From Alteriqipengyuania bathyomarina_B (GTDB lineage Bacteria; Pseudomonadota; Alphaproteobacteria; Sphingomonadales; Sphingomonadaceae), in the NCBI RefSeq assembly GCF_038594605.1, contig NZ_JBCFZM010000002.1, forward strand, positions 186,001 through 250,000: 64,000 nucleotides of DNA. The letters are read 5' to 3'. The translations under genes and the position numbers were made by a program. Of this stretch, positions 24,674 to 33,002 are shown in pieces. The notes under the pieces are model-generated. The model was not told the DNA's origin, searched no databases, and worked only from the letters and a program-made list of their open reading frames with translations. The first letter of the stretch is position 1; every line of letters starts with the position of its first letter.

Positions 24674-25612
24674 TCAATAGCCCAGCGAAAGATCCATCTG
24701 CGGCTCGACCCTTTCGCCCGCATGCCATTTGCCCAGGTTCTCGATGAAACGGTCGGCGCTGCGCTGGAACATCCCGGTCTGCGCGCGGCCCGACAGGTGC
24801 ATGGTGACCTGCGCGTTATCGAGGCTCCACAGCGGATGATTCTCGGGCAGCGGCTCGGGCTCGGTCACGTCGAGCATTGCGGCCTCGATGCCCTTGGCCT
24901 CCAGCGCATCGACCAGCGCGGCCTGATCGACCACGTCGCCGCGCGACACGTTCACCAGCACCGCGTTGGACTTCATCGCCGCCAGTTCGTCGGCGCCGAT
25001 CATGTGGTGCGTGTCCGGCGTCGAGGGCACTGCGAGCACCACCCAGTCGAATTCGCTCAGCTTGCCCCGCCACTCATCGGGGCCCAGCGCACCATCCGCG
25101 CCCGAGCGGCGCACGGGCACCACCTCCATGTCGAAAGCTTCGAGCCGGGTCTTCACCAGTTTGCCGATCGCACCGAGGCCCTGAAGCAGCACCCGTTCGC
25201 CCGCCAGTTCGCGCTTGCCGGGGCTGTCCTGCAGCCACTCGTGCCGGTCCTGCGCACGGACCACCTCGCGGTACCCCTTGGCGTGGGCGAGCATGAGCAT
25301 GACGACATATTCGGCAATCGTGATCGCGTTGATCCCCGCCCCGTTGGTGACGATGGTGCCGCGCTCGTTCAGCAGGTCGAGCGGCAGGAAGTCGAGCCCG
25401 GCATAGATCGAGTTGAGCCATTTCAGGTTGGTCGCAGCGGTCACAACCTCGCACATCGGGCCGGGCTGGTTGAAGTCGAACCAGCCGATCTCGGCCCACG
25501 GCGCGAGTTCGATCGCCTCCTCCTTGCTCATGAACCACAGCGGCTCGACCCAGTCGGGCAGGCGCGCTTCGACGAGCGGGCGGATCAGGGAGGAGAGGAC
25601 GGCGGTGGTCAT
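24674..25612 (-). CDS. D-isomer-specific 2-hydroxyacid dehydrogenase family protein
   Basis: A 312-residue NAD(P)-dependent dehydrogenase of the D-2-hydroxyacid family. Visible features are the Rossmann glycine motif in LLQGLGAIGKLV (about residues 143-154), the VSRGDVVDQAAL segment with the substrate-binding Arg, the DVTEPEPLPENHPLW stretch with the catalytic Glu, and VTMHLSG with the catalytic His. The natural substrate (glyoxylate, hydroxypyruvate, phosphoglycerate or other) cannot be read from the sequence. It is separated from cysS by a dispersed palindromic repeat. Confidence 0.88.
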   Translation of the reverse strand: MTTAVLSSLIRPLVEARLPDWVEPLWFMSKEEAIELAPWAEIGWFDFNQPGPMCEVVTAATNLKWLNSIYAGLDFLPLDLLNERGTIVTNGAGINAITIAEYVVMLMLAHAKGYREVVRAQDRHEWLQDSPGKRELAGERVLLQGLGAIGKLVKTRLEAFDMEVVPVRRSGADGALGPDEWRGKLSEFDWVVLAVPSTPDTHHMIGADELAAMKSNAVLVNVSRGDVVDQAALVDALEAKGIEAAMLDVTEPEPLPENHPLWSLDNAQVTMHLSGRAQTGMFQRSADRFIENLGKWHAGERVEPQMDLSLGY

Positions 25613-25632
25613 GGCTTTTTGTTACCCTCATT

Positions 25633-25719
25633 CGTCATCCCGGACTTGATCCGGGATCCAGCTTCCTTTTTGCACAGCACAGGAAGAAGCGGGACCCCGG
25701 CTCGGCGGCCGGGGTGACG
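25633..25719. repeat. Dispersed palindromic repeat between cysS and dehydrogenase gene
   Basis: CGTCATCCCGG (25633-25643) and CCGGGGTGACG (25709-25719) are near-inverted ends. Inside are two hairpins, CCCGGACTTGATCCGGG (25639-25655) and ACCCCGGCTCGGCGGCCGGGGT in outline (25694-25715). The CGTCAYCC-GACTTG core matches the element found inside cysS 400 bases away. Confidence 0.8.
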
Positions 25720-25727
25720 GTGTGTCT

Positions 25728-27272
25728 TCAACCCAGCTTCCACTCCCAGCCGAGGGGATCGCCGTCCATCACCTCGACGCCCTTGGCAGCGAGCTCGTCG
25801 CGGATGGCGTCGGAGGTGGCGAAGTCCTTCTGTGCCCGCGCAGCCTTGCGGCGCTCCAGCGCGTCTTCGATTTCGGCTTCGGTGAGGATGGTATCCTTCG
25901 GGCGAATGCGCAGATCGGTCCGCGCGAGGCCGAGCAAGCCAAGGCCGAGGACCGCGTCCATCGCGGCAACGGCCCGCAGCTTTCGCGCCGGTTCGACCTT
26001 CTTGATCGTCAAAGCCTCTTCGAGCGCAGTCAGTGCGATCGACGTGTTGAGGTCATCGGCCAGTGCCGCCTGAAACTTCTCGATCGCCGGCGCGAGCTTC
26101 CCCCAATCGTCACCCTGAACTTGTTTCAGGGTCCAGCTTTCATCCTGCACGCTCGGCTCGGGTTGCTCGCTGGATGCCGGAGCCGAAGGCCTGCTTGCAG
26201 AAACGAGTTCGGCATGACGAGCTTTGACGGTATCCACCCCCATCACCATCCGCTTCAGCCGCGTCAGCGCCGCACCCAGCCCTTCCCACGAAAACTCCAG
26301 CTCGCTGCGGTAGTGCGCCTGCAGACACATCATCCGGTAGGCGAGCGGATGATAGCCCTTGTCGATCAGCAATTGAAGCCGCAAGAACTCGCCCGACGAC
26401 TTGCTCATCTTGCCCGTCCGATCGACGAGGAAGTTGTTGTGCATCCAAGTCTTCGCGCCCGAATGCGCAGCATCATCAAGCCCGCCACAACCGCAGAAGG
26501 CCTGGTTCTGCGCGATCTCGTTGGGGTGATGGATCTCGCGGTGGTCGATCCCCCCGGTGTGGATGTCGAACGGGAAGCCGAGCAGCTTGCCACCCATCAC
26601 CGAGCATTCGAGATGCCAGCCGGGCGCGCCGCGACCCCACGGCGAATCCCATTCCATCTGCCGCGTCTCGCCTGCAGGCGTGGTGCGCCAGATCGCAAAG
26701 TCGGCGGCGTTGCGCTTGCCCTCGACCGTATCGATCCGCCCTTCACCCTCTTCCGTGACCGCGCGCGCCAGCCGCCCGTAATCCTCGACCGTCGAGACAT
26801 CGAAATAGAGCCCGCTTTCCAATTGGTAGCAGTGCTCCGCTTCGATCTTCTTCGCAAAATCAATCATCGCTTCGATGTAGTCGGTCGCGACCGACCACTC
26901 CGCAGGCTCGCGGATGTTGAGCGCCTTTACATCGGCCTTGAACGCCTGCGTGTAATGCTCGGCAATGTCCCAGATCGACTGCTTTTGTCTGGCAGCCATC
27001 TTCTCCAGCTTGTCCTCGCCCGCGTCCGCGTCGTCGGTCAGGTGGCCGACATCGGTGATGTTGATGATGTGGGTGAGCTTGTAGCCGCGCCAGCTCAGCG
27101 TGCGCCCCAGCACATCGGCGAACACATAGGCGCGCATATTGCCGATATGCGGATAGTTATACACCGTCGGCCCGCAGGTATAAACGCGCGCCTCGCCCTC
27201 ATGGACCGGAACGAAGGGTTCCAGCTGACGGTTGAGAGAATTGAACAGCTTGAGTTGCGGCGCGTCGGTCAT
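25728..27272 (-). CDS. cysS: Cysteinyl-tRNA synthetase
   Basis: Charges tRNA-Cys. The 514-residue class I synthetase has a zinc-binding Cys and GPTVY at the N terminus (YTCGPTVYNYPHIGNMRAYV), with PHIGN as the HIGH motif. It also has the WHLECSVM zinc region, HTGGIDHREIHHPNEIAQ, and KMSKS with Lys within the FLVDRTGKMSKSSGEFL region. Around residues 351-388 it carries an extra stretch rich in Ser, Pro and Glu that is the translation of a palindromic repeat (26108-26219), placed between the catalytic/anticodon helical domains. The start at 27272 begins MTDAPQLKLFNSL; an ATG 36 bases upstream is less likely. Confidence 0.96.
   Translation of the reverse strand: MTDAPQLKLFNSLNRQLEPFVPVHEGEARVYTCGPTVYNYPHIGNMRAYVFADVLGRTLSWRGYKLTHIINITDVGHLTDDADAGEDKLEKMAARQKQSIWDIAEHYTQAFKADVKALNIREPAEWSVATDYIEAMIDFAKKIEAEHCYQLESGLYFDVSTVEDYGRLARAVTEEGEGRIDTVEGKRNAADFAIWRTTPAGETRQMEWDSPWGRGAPGWHLECSVMGGKLLGFPFDIHTGGIDHREIHHPNEIAQNQAFCGCGGLDDAAHSGAKTWMHNNFLVDRTGKMSKSSGEFLRLQLLIDKGYHPLAYRMMCLQAHYRSELEFSWEGLGAALTRLKRMVMGVDTVKARHAELVSASRPSAPASSEQPEPSVQDESWTLKQVQGDDWGKLAPAIEKFQAALADDLNTSIALTALEEALTIKKVEPARKLRAVAAMDAVLGLGLLGLARTDLRIRPKDTILTEAEIEDALERRKAARAQKDFATSDAIRDELAAKGVEVMDGDPLGWEWKLG
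26108..26219. repeat. Palindromic repeat inserted in frame within cysS
   Basis: The element begins CGTCACCCTGAACTTG (26108-26123) and ends GGCATGACG (26211-26219). An inner hairpin ACCCTGAA/TTCAGGGT lies at 26112-26132. Its head CGTCAYCC-GAACTTG-TTT-AGGGTCCAGCTTTC matches the intergenic copy at 25633. Read on the cysS strand it encodes HAELVSAS at one end and LKQVQGDD at the other, the recurrent peptide seen when this repeat type is translated. The insert keeps the reading frame. Confidence 0.8.
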
Positions 27273-27394
27273 GGCGGCGCAGATGCGCCAAGCGGCCTGG
27301 CGACGCAACAGGCCAACGCTACACCCGCCACACGAAAGGCACCACCATCAGCAAGGATTCCGGAACCGACCCGCTTTCGCGCACGCTCGGCGGC

Positions 27395-27982
27395 GTGGCC
27401 ATCGCGGGCTGCGCAATCGCGGTCGTGTGCGACCTTCTCGGCGCGAGCCTGTCGGACCGGGTGGGGCTGGCGAGCGACACGATCAGCAACCTTGCCGCGG
27501 GCGAGTGGGACATTCTTTCCGACCTCGGCATCTATGCCTTCGTCGTCGGTGTGCTGGCCGTGACCATCGGCCTGCTGCGCTGGCGCGTCACCCGGTGGGA
27601 CTGGCGCCTGGGCGCTGGCCTGCTGGTGCTGCTGGCCATCGATTACACGCTGATTGCGGCCTACGAAGCCTACTCGACCGGCGAGGGAATGCAGATCCAC
27701 TACAAGCTGGTCTATTTCATGGGGGCCGCCTTCCCGCTCACCGTGTTGCTGACCGCAGGCCAGTTCTACGAGATCGATCGGCGGTTGGGCATCGCGCTGT
27801 ATGGCGGCGGCGTGGTGTGGGCGATCGCCGCGCCCTTCCTGTTTCTGGTTCCGACCGCGTGGGACGGGCTCTACGAGCGCGGGCTGGCGCTCGGCAAGCT
27901 GGGCTGGTTCGTCTTCATGGGCGTGATGATCTGGCGCGATCCCGATATTGTGCGGCGGATACCGAAGGAAGAGCGCAGCTAG
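27395..27982 (+). CDS. DUF998-like membrane protein
   Basis: A 195-residue polytopic inner-membrane protein with six hydrophobic segments. It resembles the DUF998 family (a short SDTISNLAAG loop after helix 1, GEGMQIHYKLVYFMGAAFPL in the middle). Its function is unknown. The GTG at 27395 has no ribosome-binding site and lies inside helix 1's lead-in. An in-frame ATC at 27347 is preceded by AAAGG seven bases upstream and would add the plausible N-terminal SKDSGTDPLSRTLGG. The gene diverges from cysS, and its stop overlaps the convergent nitroreductase stop in CTAG (27979-27982). Confidence 0.75.
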   Translation: MAIAGCAIAVVCDLLGASLSDRVGLASDTISNLAAGEWDILSDLGIYAFVVGVLAVTIGLLRWRVTRWDWRLGAGLLVLLAIDYTLIAAYEAYSTGEGMQIHYKLVYFMGAAFPLTVLLTAGQFYEIDRRLGIALYGGGVVWAIAAPFLFLVPTAWDGLYERGLALGKLGWFVFMGVMIWRDPDIVRRIPKEERS

Positions 27983-28656
27983 CTCCAGCCTTCGAAGCGC
28001 ACATGCTCTTCCAGCGGGACGCGGTTGCGTTCGAAATTGTTCACGGGCGCATCCGGGTCGCGATAGCCGATGCCCATGCCGCAGAAGAAGCGGTGCGTTT
28101 CGGTGCTAACCCCGATGTGTTCCATGATCGGATCGGCGTAGTAGGCCATGAATTCCTGCGGGCAGGAATCGAGCCCTTCCTCGCGCAGCAGCAGCATGAT
28201 GGTCTGGAGCCACATGCCCGTATCGGACCATTGCGCCTCCTTCATCAGCCTCGGGAAGTAGCAGAGCAGCAGGACGGGCGCGCCGAAGCTGACCACGTTG
28301 CGGCCCATCGCTGCGGCGCGGCCCGCCTTGTCCTCGCGCTCGATCCCGAGCGATTCGAACATGCTGGCGGAAAGATCGTAGAGGCGCTGCTTGTAGCGAT
28401 CCTCCTGCTTGGGCGCGTCCCAGTCGTAATCGGGCTGCTTCATCTCCGAACTGCGCAGCTTATCGCGCAGCTGGGCGAGCGGCTCGCCGTTCAGAATCGT
28501 CGCCTCCCACGGCTGGTAATTGCAGCCCGAGGGCGCCCAGCGCGCGGTGTCCATGACGCGGCGGATGGTTTCCGGCGGCACGGGCGTATCGAGAAATTCG
28601 CGTACGGAGCGGCGGGTGCGGACGGCTTGGCTGACGGATCTTGTTGGTTCGCTCAT
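27979..28656 (-). CDS. Nitroreductase family protein
   Basis: A 225-residue FMN-dependent nitroreductase-fold oxidoreductase. It shows the N-terminal RTRRSVREFLDTPVP motif with FMN-phosphate-binding Arg residues, the ARWAPSGCNYQPWE segment, the central GMWLQTIMLLLREEGLDSCPQEF region that packs on the flavin, and a C-terminal GIGYRDPDAPVN motif. Such enzymes reduce nitroaromatics, quinones or enones with NAD(P)H, and the physiological substrate is not evident. It is not a clear BluB despite the nearby cobT. It is convergent with the DUF998 gene, sharing a CTAG overlap. Confidence 0.9.
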   Translation of the reverse strand: MSEPTRSVSQAVRTRRSVREFLDTPVPPETIRRVMDTARWAPSGCNYQPWEATILNGEPLAQLRDKLRSSEMKQPDYDWDAPKQEDRYKQRLYDLSASMFESLGIEREDKAGRAAAMGRNVVSFGAPVLLLCYFPRLMKEAQWSDTGMWLQTIMLLLREEGLDSCPQEFMAYYADPIMEHIGVSTETHRFFCGMGIGYRDPDAPVNNFERNRVPLEEHVRFEGWS

Positions 28657-28773
28657 GCTCGCGTGGCTAGCGGATCAGCCGCTATGCGCCAAGGGCCGCT
28701 TCAGAACGCGACCGCCTCGCCAGTCCTCGGCCGACTGCGGGACGTGATGGTCGAGCAACCGGCGAGGGGGGCC

Positions 28774-29049
28774 TCAATCGAAGAGCCCAAGTCCAATCAG
28801 GCATGCGCCGGCAACCATTATTGCCGCACCAGACAGGGCGATAGTCCGCTGAGAGACGTGAACTTTGGGAGGGTATGCCTCAAGGGCCCGCCGCTCTTCG
28901 AAAAAGTCTTCGGACGCGCCAGCATCCAGCTCCCGCAGTCGCCTCTGCCGGTGTTCCGACGATCCAAATTGGCGACTGTGGGGCCAAAAGAACGACACGG
29001 CGCCGGAGATCAGAAATACCACGCCTGTGCTGACCGTACCGCCGTCCAT
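28774..29049 (-). CDS. Small two-helix membrane protein
   Basis: A 91-residue protein with an N-terminal helix (about 6-24) and a C-terminal helix (about 69-90), joined by a charged linker of about 45 residues rich in Arg, Glu and Ala. Both termini should therefore lie on the same side of the inner membrane. It is unrecognised. It starts 2 bases after the cobT stop on the same strand, so it is probably the last gene of the cobT transcript. Confidence 0.6.
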   Translation of the reverse strand: MDGGTVSTGVVFLISGAVSFFWPHSRQFGSSEHRQRRLRELDAGASEDFFEERRALEAYPPKVHVSQRTIALSGAAIMVAGACLIGLGLFD

Positions 29050-29050
29050 C

Positions 29051-30874
29051 TCACCCCTCCACCTCGAACAGGTCCGCCATCTGCCCGATCATCGTGCCGC
29101 CGAGCTGCTCGACATCCATGATCGTCACCGCGCGCTTGTAATAGCGGGTCACATCGTGGCCGATGCCGATGGCGACCAGTTGGACCGGCGAGGCTTTCTC
29201 GATCCACTCGATCGTCTTGCGCAGGTGCGCTTCGAGGTAGCCTGCGCGGTTGACCGACAGGGTGGAGTCATCGACCGGAGCACCGTCGGAGATCACCATC
29301 AGGATGCGGCGGTCTTCGGGCCGGGCGAGCAGGCGCTGGTGCGCCCATAGCAGCGCCTCGCCATCGATGTTTTCCTTCAGCAGCCCTTCGCGCATCATCA
29401 GGCCGAGGTTTCGGCGGGCGCGGCGCCAGGGCTCGTCGGCCTGCTTGTAGACGATATGGCGCAGGTCGTTGAGGCGGCCGGGGTGCGGCGGCTTCCCGTC
29501 GGCGAGCCATTTCTCGCGGGTGTGACCGCCCTTCCACGCGCGGGTCGTGAAGCCGAGAATTTCGGTCTTCACCCCGCACCGCTCCAGCGTGCGCGCGATG
29601 ATGTCCGCGCTGATCGCGGCGATGGAAATGGGCCGCCCGCGCATCGAACCCGAATTGTCGATCAACAGGGTGACGACCGTGTCCTTGAACTCGGTCTCGC
29701 GCTCGCGCTTGTAGGAAAGCGAATGGCCGGGGCTGACGACCACGCGGGCCAGCCGCGCGGCGTCGAGCATGCCTTCTTCCTGGTCGAAATCCCAGCTGCG
29801 GCTCTGCTGCGCCATCAACCGGCGCTGGAGCCGGTTGGCGAGCTTGGTGACGATCGACTGCAGACCGGTCAGCTGGCTATCGAGATAGGCGCGCAGGCGA
29901 TCCAGCTCTTCGGCGTCGCATAGCTCGGTCGCGGCGATCTCTTCGTCGAACTTGCGGGTATAGACCTGATAGTCGAAATCGTCGGGAATGTCGGTCCAGT
30001 GGCGGTTGGGGCGCACGGGCATCATGCCCTCTTCGCCATCCTCGCCTGCGTCGTCGCTGTCGCCTTCCTCTTCGGAAAGCTCGCCCTCGCCGTCGTCGTC
30101 CGCATCGCCTTCGGCCATTTCGGAGGCGGCTTCGGGGCTCTGCTGGGGCGACTGATCGCCCGCGTCTTCCTCGTCGGTATCGTCCTCGGGCGTTTCGCCC
30201 TCGTCGTCGTCGCCTTCCTCGTCCGCTTCATCGGGCGAGGTGTCCGCGCCCTCGATCAGGTCGAGCTGACGCAGCATCTCGATCGAGAGGTCCTGGAAGG
30301 CTTTCTGGTCGTCGAGCTTGTCCGCCAGCGCGGAGAAATCGCCGCCGGTGCGCTCTTCCACGAAGCTGCGAACAAGATCGACGCCCTTGCGTGCGCGCTG
30401 AGGGATCGGCTTGCCGGTCAGCGCCTCGCGCATCATCAGCGAGACTGCGGTGGAGAGCGGGACATCGCGGGACTCGGTGGCGCGGGCGATGGGGTCGCTG
30501 GCAGCGCGCAGCTCGGTCGCGGCGGCGAGGTTATCACCTACGCCAGCAAAGCCCCGCGCGCCCAACGCCTCGTAGCGAACCTGCTCGACCGCGTCATAGA
30601 CCGCGCGCGCCACAGGATCGCCGGGCGCACCCGAATCGTGCAGCGCATTGTCGTGGAGGCGGATTTTCAGCGCGAAGCTATCAGCGAAGCCGCGCGCCTC
30701 GGCGGCCTGTTCGGGCGGCAGCTGGCGGCCGGGAAGCGGCACGCGGAAGTTCTTGCCTGCCGCGCCGGGGCGGTCCGCGCTCCACGCGACTTCCACCTCG
30801 GGCTCGCGCGCGATCGCTCGCGCGCCGCCAGTCAGCGCGCGTTTGAACCGGTCGAGAGGGGTTTCTTCGCTCAA
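29051..30874 (-). CDS. cobT: Cobaltochelatase subunit CobT
   Basis: Large-ring chelatase subunit that works with CobS and CobN to insert cobalt into hydrogenobyrinic acid a,c-diamide in aerobic cobalamin synthesis. The 607-residue protein has an N-terminal helical domain, a long acidic Asp/Glu stretch (about residues 205-290), and a C-terminal von Willebrand A domain. The MIDAS motif there is DNSGSMRG, with a downstream Thr and SDGAPVDDSTL. CobS and CobN are not in the window. The closely related cobT-like proteins found without CobN may have other roles. Confidence 0.93.
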   Translation of the reverse strand: MSEETPLDRFKRALTGGARAIAREPEVEVAWSADRPGAAGKNFRVPLPGRQLPPEQAAEARGFADSFALKIRLHDNALHDSGAPGDPVARAVYDAVEQVRYEALGARGFAGVGDNLAAATELRAASDPIARATESRDVPLSTAVSLMMREALTGKPIPQRARKGVDLVRSFVEERTGGDFSALADKLDDQKAFQDLSIEMLRQLDLIEGADTSPDEADEEGDDDEGETPEDDTDEEDAGDQSPQQSPEAASEMAEGDADDDGEGELSEEEGDSDDAGEDGEEGMMPVRPNRHWTDIPDDFDYQVYTRKFDEEIAATELCDAEELDRLRAYLDSQLTGLQSIVTKLANRLQRRLMAQQSRSWDFDQEEGMLDAARLARVVVSPGHSLSYKRERETEFKDTVVTLLIDNSGSMRGRPISIAAISADIIARTLERCGVKTEILGFTTRAWKGGHTREKWLADGKPPHPGRLNDLRHIVYKQADEPWRRARRNLGLMMREGLLKENIDGEALLWAHQRLLARPEDRRILMVISDGAPVDDSTLSVNRAGYLEAHLRKTIEWIEKASPVQLVAIGIGHDVTRYYKRAVTIMDVEQLGGTMIGQMADLFEVEG

Positions 30875-30886
30875 CTCGGGGCCTGC

Positions 30887-31540
30887 CTAGAGGATGCTTT
30901 GTCCGGTGGACTGCCAGTCCTTCAGAAAGCCTTCGATCCCCTTGTCGGTCAGCACGTGGTTGACGAGGCCCCGGATCACCTTGGGCGGCGCGGTCATCAC
31001 ATCGGCACCGATCTTCGCCGCTTCGAGCACGTGGGTCGCATGACGCACGCTGGCGACGAGGATTTCGGTATCGAAGTCGTAATTGTCATAAATCAGCCGG
31101 ATATCGTCGATCAGCTTCATCCCGTCGAAGCCGTTGTCGTCGTGGCGCCCTACGAAGGGCGAGACGAAGGTCGCGCCGGCTTTCGCGGCGAGCAGCGCCT
31201 GGTTGGCAGAGAAGCACAACGTCACGTTGACCATCGTTCCGTCGTCGGTCAGCGCGCGGCAGGTCTTCAGCCCGTCGAGCGTTAGCGGCACCTTGATGCA
31301 GACATTATCCGCGATTTTGCGCAGCTTGTCGGCTTCCTTCATCATCGTCTCGTGATCGAGCGCGACCACTTCCGCGCTGACCGGACCATCGACGATCCCG
31401 CAGATCTCCTTGGTAACCTCGATAAAGTCGCGGCCCGATTTGTGGATCAGCGAAGGATTGGTGGTCACGCCATCGATCAGGCCCGTTTCGGCGAGGTCCT
31501 TGATGTCGGCGATGTCGGCAGTGTCGGCGAAGAACTTCAT
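30887..31540 (-). CDS. Transaldolase / fructose-6-phosphate aldolase-like protein
   Basis: A 217-residue short-form transaldolase (TalC/FSA subfamily). It begins MKFFADTADIADIKDL, the typical TIM-barrel N terminus, and carries GVTTNPSLI at strand 1 and the Schiff-base Lys in NVCIKVPLTLDGL (about residue 86). Other barrel motifs are TLCFSANQALLAAKAGATFVSPFVGR and ASVRHATHVLEA. It interconverts pentose-phosphate-pathway sugars or acts as a fructose-6-phosphate aldolase, and the sequence does not distinguish these. It sits 13 bases downstream of the cobT start side and diverges from the DUF2490 gene. Confidence 0.92.
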   Translation of the reverse strand: MKFFADTADIADIKDLAETGLIDGVTTNPSLIHKSGRDFIEVTKEICGIVDGPVSAEVVALDHETMMKEADKLRKIADNVCIKVPLTLDGLKTCRALTDDGTMVNVTLCFSANQALLAAKAGATFVSPFVGRHDDNGFDGMKLIDDIRLIYDNYDFDTEILVASVRHATHVLEAAKIGADVMTAPPKVIRGLVNHVLTDKGIEGFLKDWQSTGQSIL

Positions 31541-31599
31541 TTTCGTTACAAACCTGTCATATGGGCGTCACATTCGAACCCCGGACATCAGGATTCTCT

Positions 31600-32241
31600 A
31601 TGCGATCAGTTAGCCGTCTGGCGCGTCTCTCTCCACTTGCCGCCGTGCCTCTGCTTTTGCAACCGAGTGCGGCGCTCGCGGACGAGACCGAGTTCTGGGT
31701 CGAGCTGGCCGCGAAGGGCGAGATTGCGCCGGGGACCAGCTTCAAGTTCGAGCTGGAGGAGCGGCGCAAGGATGGGCCGAACGAATACATCGTGGGCGCG
31801 GTGGTCGATCGCGATGTCGGCGACGGGTTCTCCATCGGCGGCGGGATGGAGGTGCACGACACCGGCGGCTTCACCGAAATCCGCCCCTATCAGCAGGTCG
31901 GCTACAAAACCGGCATCCTGTCGCTGCGCACGCGGATTGAGGAACGCTTCTACGACGATGCAGACCGGATGGCGCTGCGCCTGCGCCAGCGCGTTCAGAT
32001 CAGCGATTCGATTGCGCCCAAGCTGAAGGCGGCGGGATCGGTCGAGCTGCTATACCAGCTGCGCGATCGCAATGACGGCGGGCCACAGCGGATTGACCAG
32101 TGGCGCTTCAATGCCGGGCTGACCTATCGCGCCGCCGACAAGCTGGAGATCACCGGCGGCTACCTGCTGCAACTGCGCCCGCGCCCCGGCGGCGACACCT
32201 ATACACACGTGCCGCAGGCGAGCCTCGCGTATCGGTTCTAA
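31600..32241 (+). CDS. DUF2490 family outer-membrane-like protein
   Basis: A 213-residue exported protein. A signal peptide (residues 1-28, ending SAALAD) precedes alternating polar/hydrophobic strands ending in a terminal aromatic residue (SLAYRF), as expected for an outer-membrane beta barrel. The sequence pattern (EFWVELAAKGEIAPGTSFKF, RIEERFYDDADRMALRLRQRV) matches the DUF2490 family, of unknown function. The ATG at 31600 is chosen because the signal peptide starts there. The gene runs divergently from the transaldolase gene and convergently with the DUF4197 gene. Confidence 0.82.
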   Translation: MRSVSRLARLSPLAAVPLLLQPSAALADETEFWVELAAKGEIAPGTSFKFELEERRKDGPNEYIVGAVVDRDVGDGFSIGGGMEVHDTGGFTEIRPYQQVGYKTGILSLRTRIEERFYDDADRMALRLRQRVQISDSIAPKLKAAGSVELLYQLRDRNDGGPQRIDQWRFNAGLTYRAADKLEITGGYLLQLRPRPGGDTYTHVPQASLAYRF

Positions 32242-32250
32242 CGCCCGCGG

Positions 32251-32946
32251 CTACCGCTGCCCGGCGAGGCCGAAAGCGCCGATCAGCACCGGGTCGTTCG
32301 TGCTGCGCGGGTCGGCACGAATCGCGGCTTCCTCGCGGGCGATCTCGGTCCAGATCGTGTCGTTGACCTCGTTCGCCACGCGGCCTGCGACGCCACCGAC
32401 ATCGATTCCGGCGAGGCTGGAGACAATCTGGCCGACCAGCGGATCCTGCGCCACGCGCATCGCGTCGCCCAGTTCGGGCACCATCGCATCGATAACCCGG
32501 TTACCGGCCTGAGCGCGCAGGTAAGCGGTCGCTGCGGTCGGCCCGCCAGTGATGAGGTCGATCGTGTTGCGTACGCCGATCACCTGAATCGTATCGAAGA
32601 TGACCGGCGCGGCACGCTCGCTCGCGTCCACCGCGAAGCCTGCAAATTCGCGCTCAAGCCGTGATTTAACGAGGCCGGAGGTGAGGATTGAGGCGAGCAC
32701 GTTGCCGCGCGCGCCGAGAAACCCGTCGAGCCCGATCTGAGCGACCTGCCGATCCCAGAAGCCGCCCGGCGCGGTCAGGCGCGCAAAGGCGCGCTCGCTG
32801 GAAAGGAGCAGCAGCCGCTCGATCACGTTGGTCACGCGGTCTTGATACGTCGCGCAGCCGCCCAGCATAAGCGCCCCCGTCCCGATACCCAGCGAGCCGA
32901 GCAGCTTACGGCGGTCGAGGCCCTTTTGGAGAATTCCGTTCATCAT
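32251..32946 (-). CDS. DUF4197 family lipoprotein
   Basis: A 231-residue exported lipoprotein. RRKLLGSLGIGTGALMLGGC gives a twin-arginine-like and lipobox-bearing signal with lipidation at about Cys30. The DUF4197 domain that follows is helical, with repeats such as LGDAMRVAQDPLVGQIVSSLAGIDVGG. The family has no known biochemical activity. Of the ATGs at 32958, 32946 and 32943, the last two are favoured because GGAAGG lies 4-7 bases upstream. It diverges from priA. Confidence 0.82.
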   Translation of the reverse strand: MMNGILQKGLDRRKLLGSLGIGTGALMLGGCATYQDRVTNVIERLLLLSSERAFARLTAPGGFWDRQVAQIGLDGFLGARGNVLASILTSGLVKSRLEREFAGFAVDASERAAPVIFDTIQVIGVRNTIDLITGGPTAATAYLRAQAGNRVIDAMVPELGDAMRVAQDPLVGQIVSSLAGIDVGGVAGRVANEVNDTIWTEIAREEAAIRADPRSTNDPVLIGAFGLAGQR

Positions 32947-33002
32947 CGTGCCTTCCATGCTTGTGGCGAGGTAGCTCCCACGCCCATATTGGCGGCCGAC
33001 CC

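Noticed and set aside
24647..25717. 356-codon plus-strand frame opposite the hydroxyacid dehydrogenase
   Set aside because: It is antisense to a complete dehydrogenase with catalytic residues and ends in the repeat; His/Arg-rich shadow.
29051..30874. cobT as part of a cobalamin biosynthesis cluster with the nearby nitroreductase as BluB
   Set aside because: No CobS, CobN or other cob genes are in the window, and the nitroreductase lacks clear BluB-specific features.
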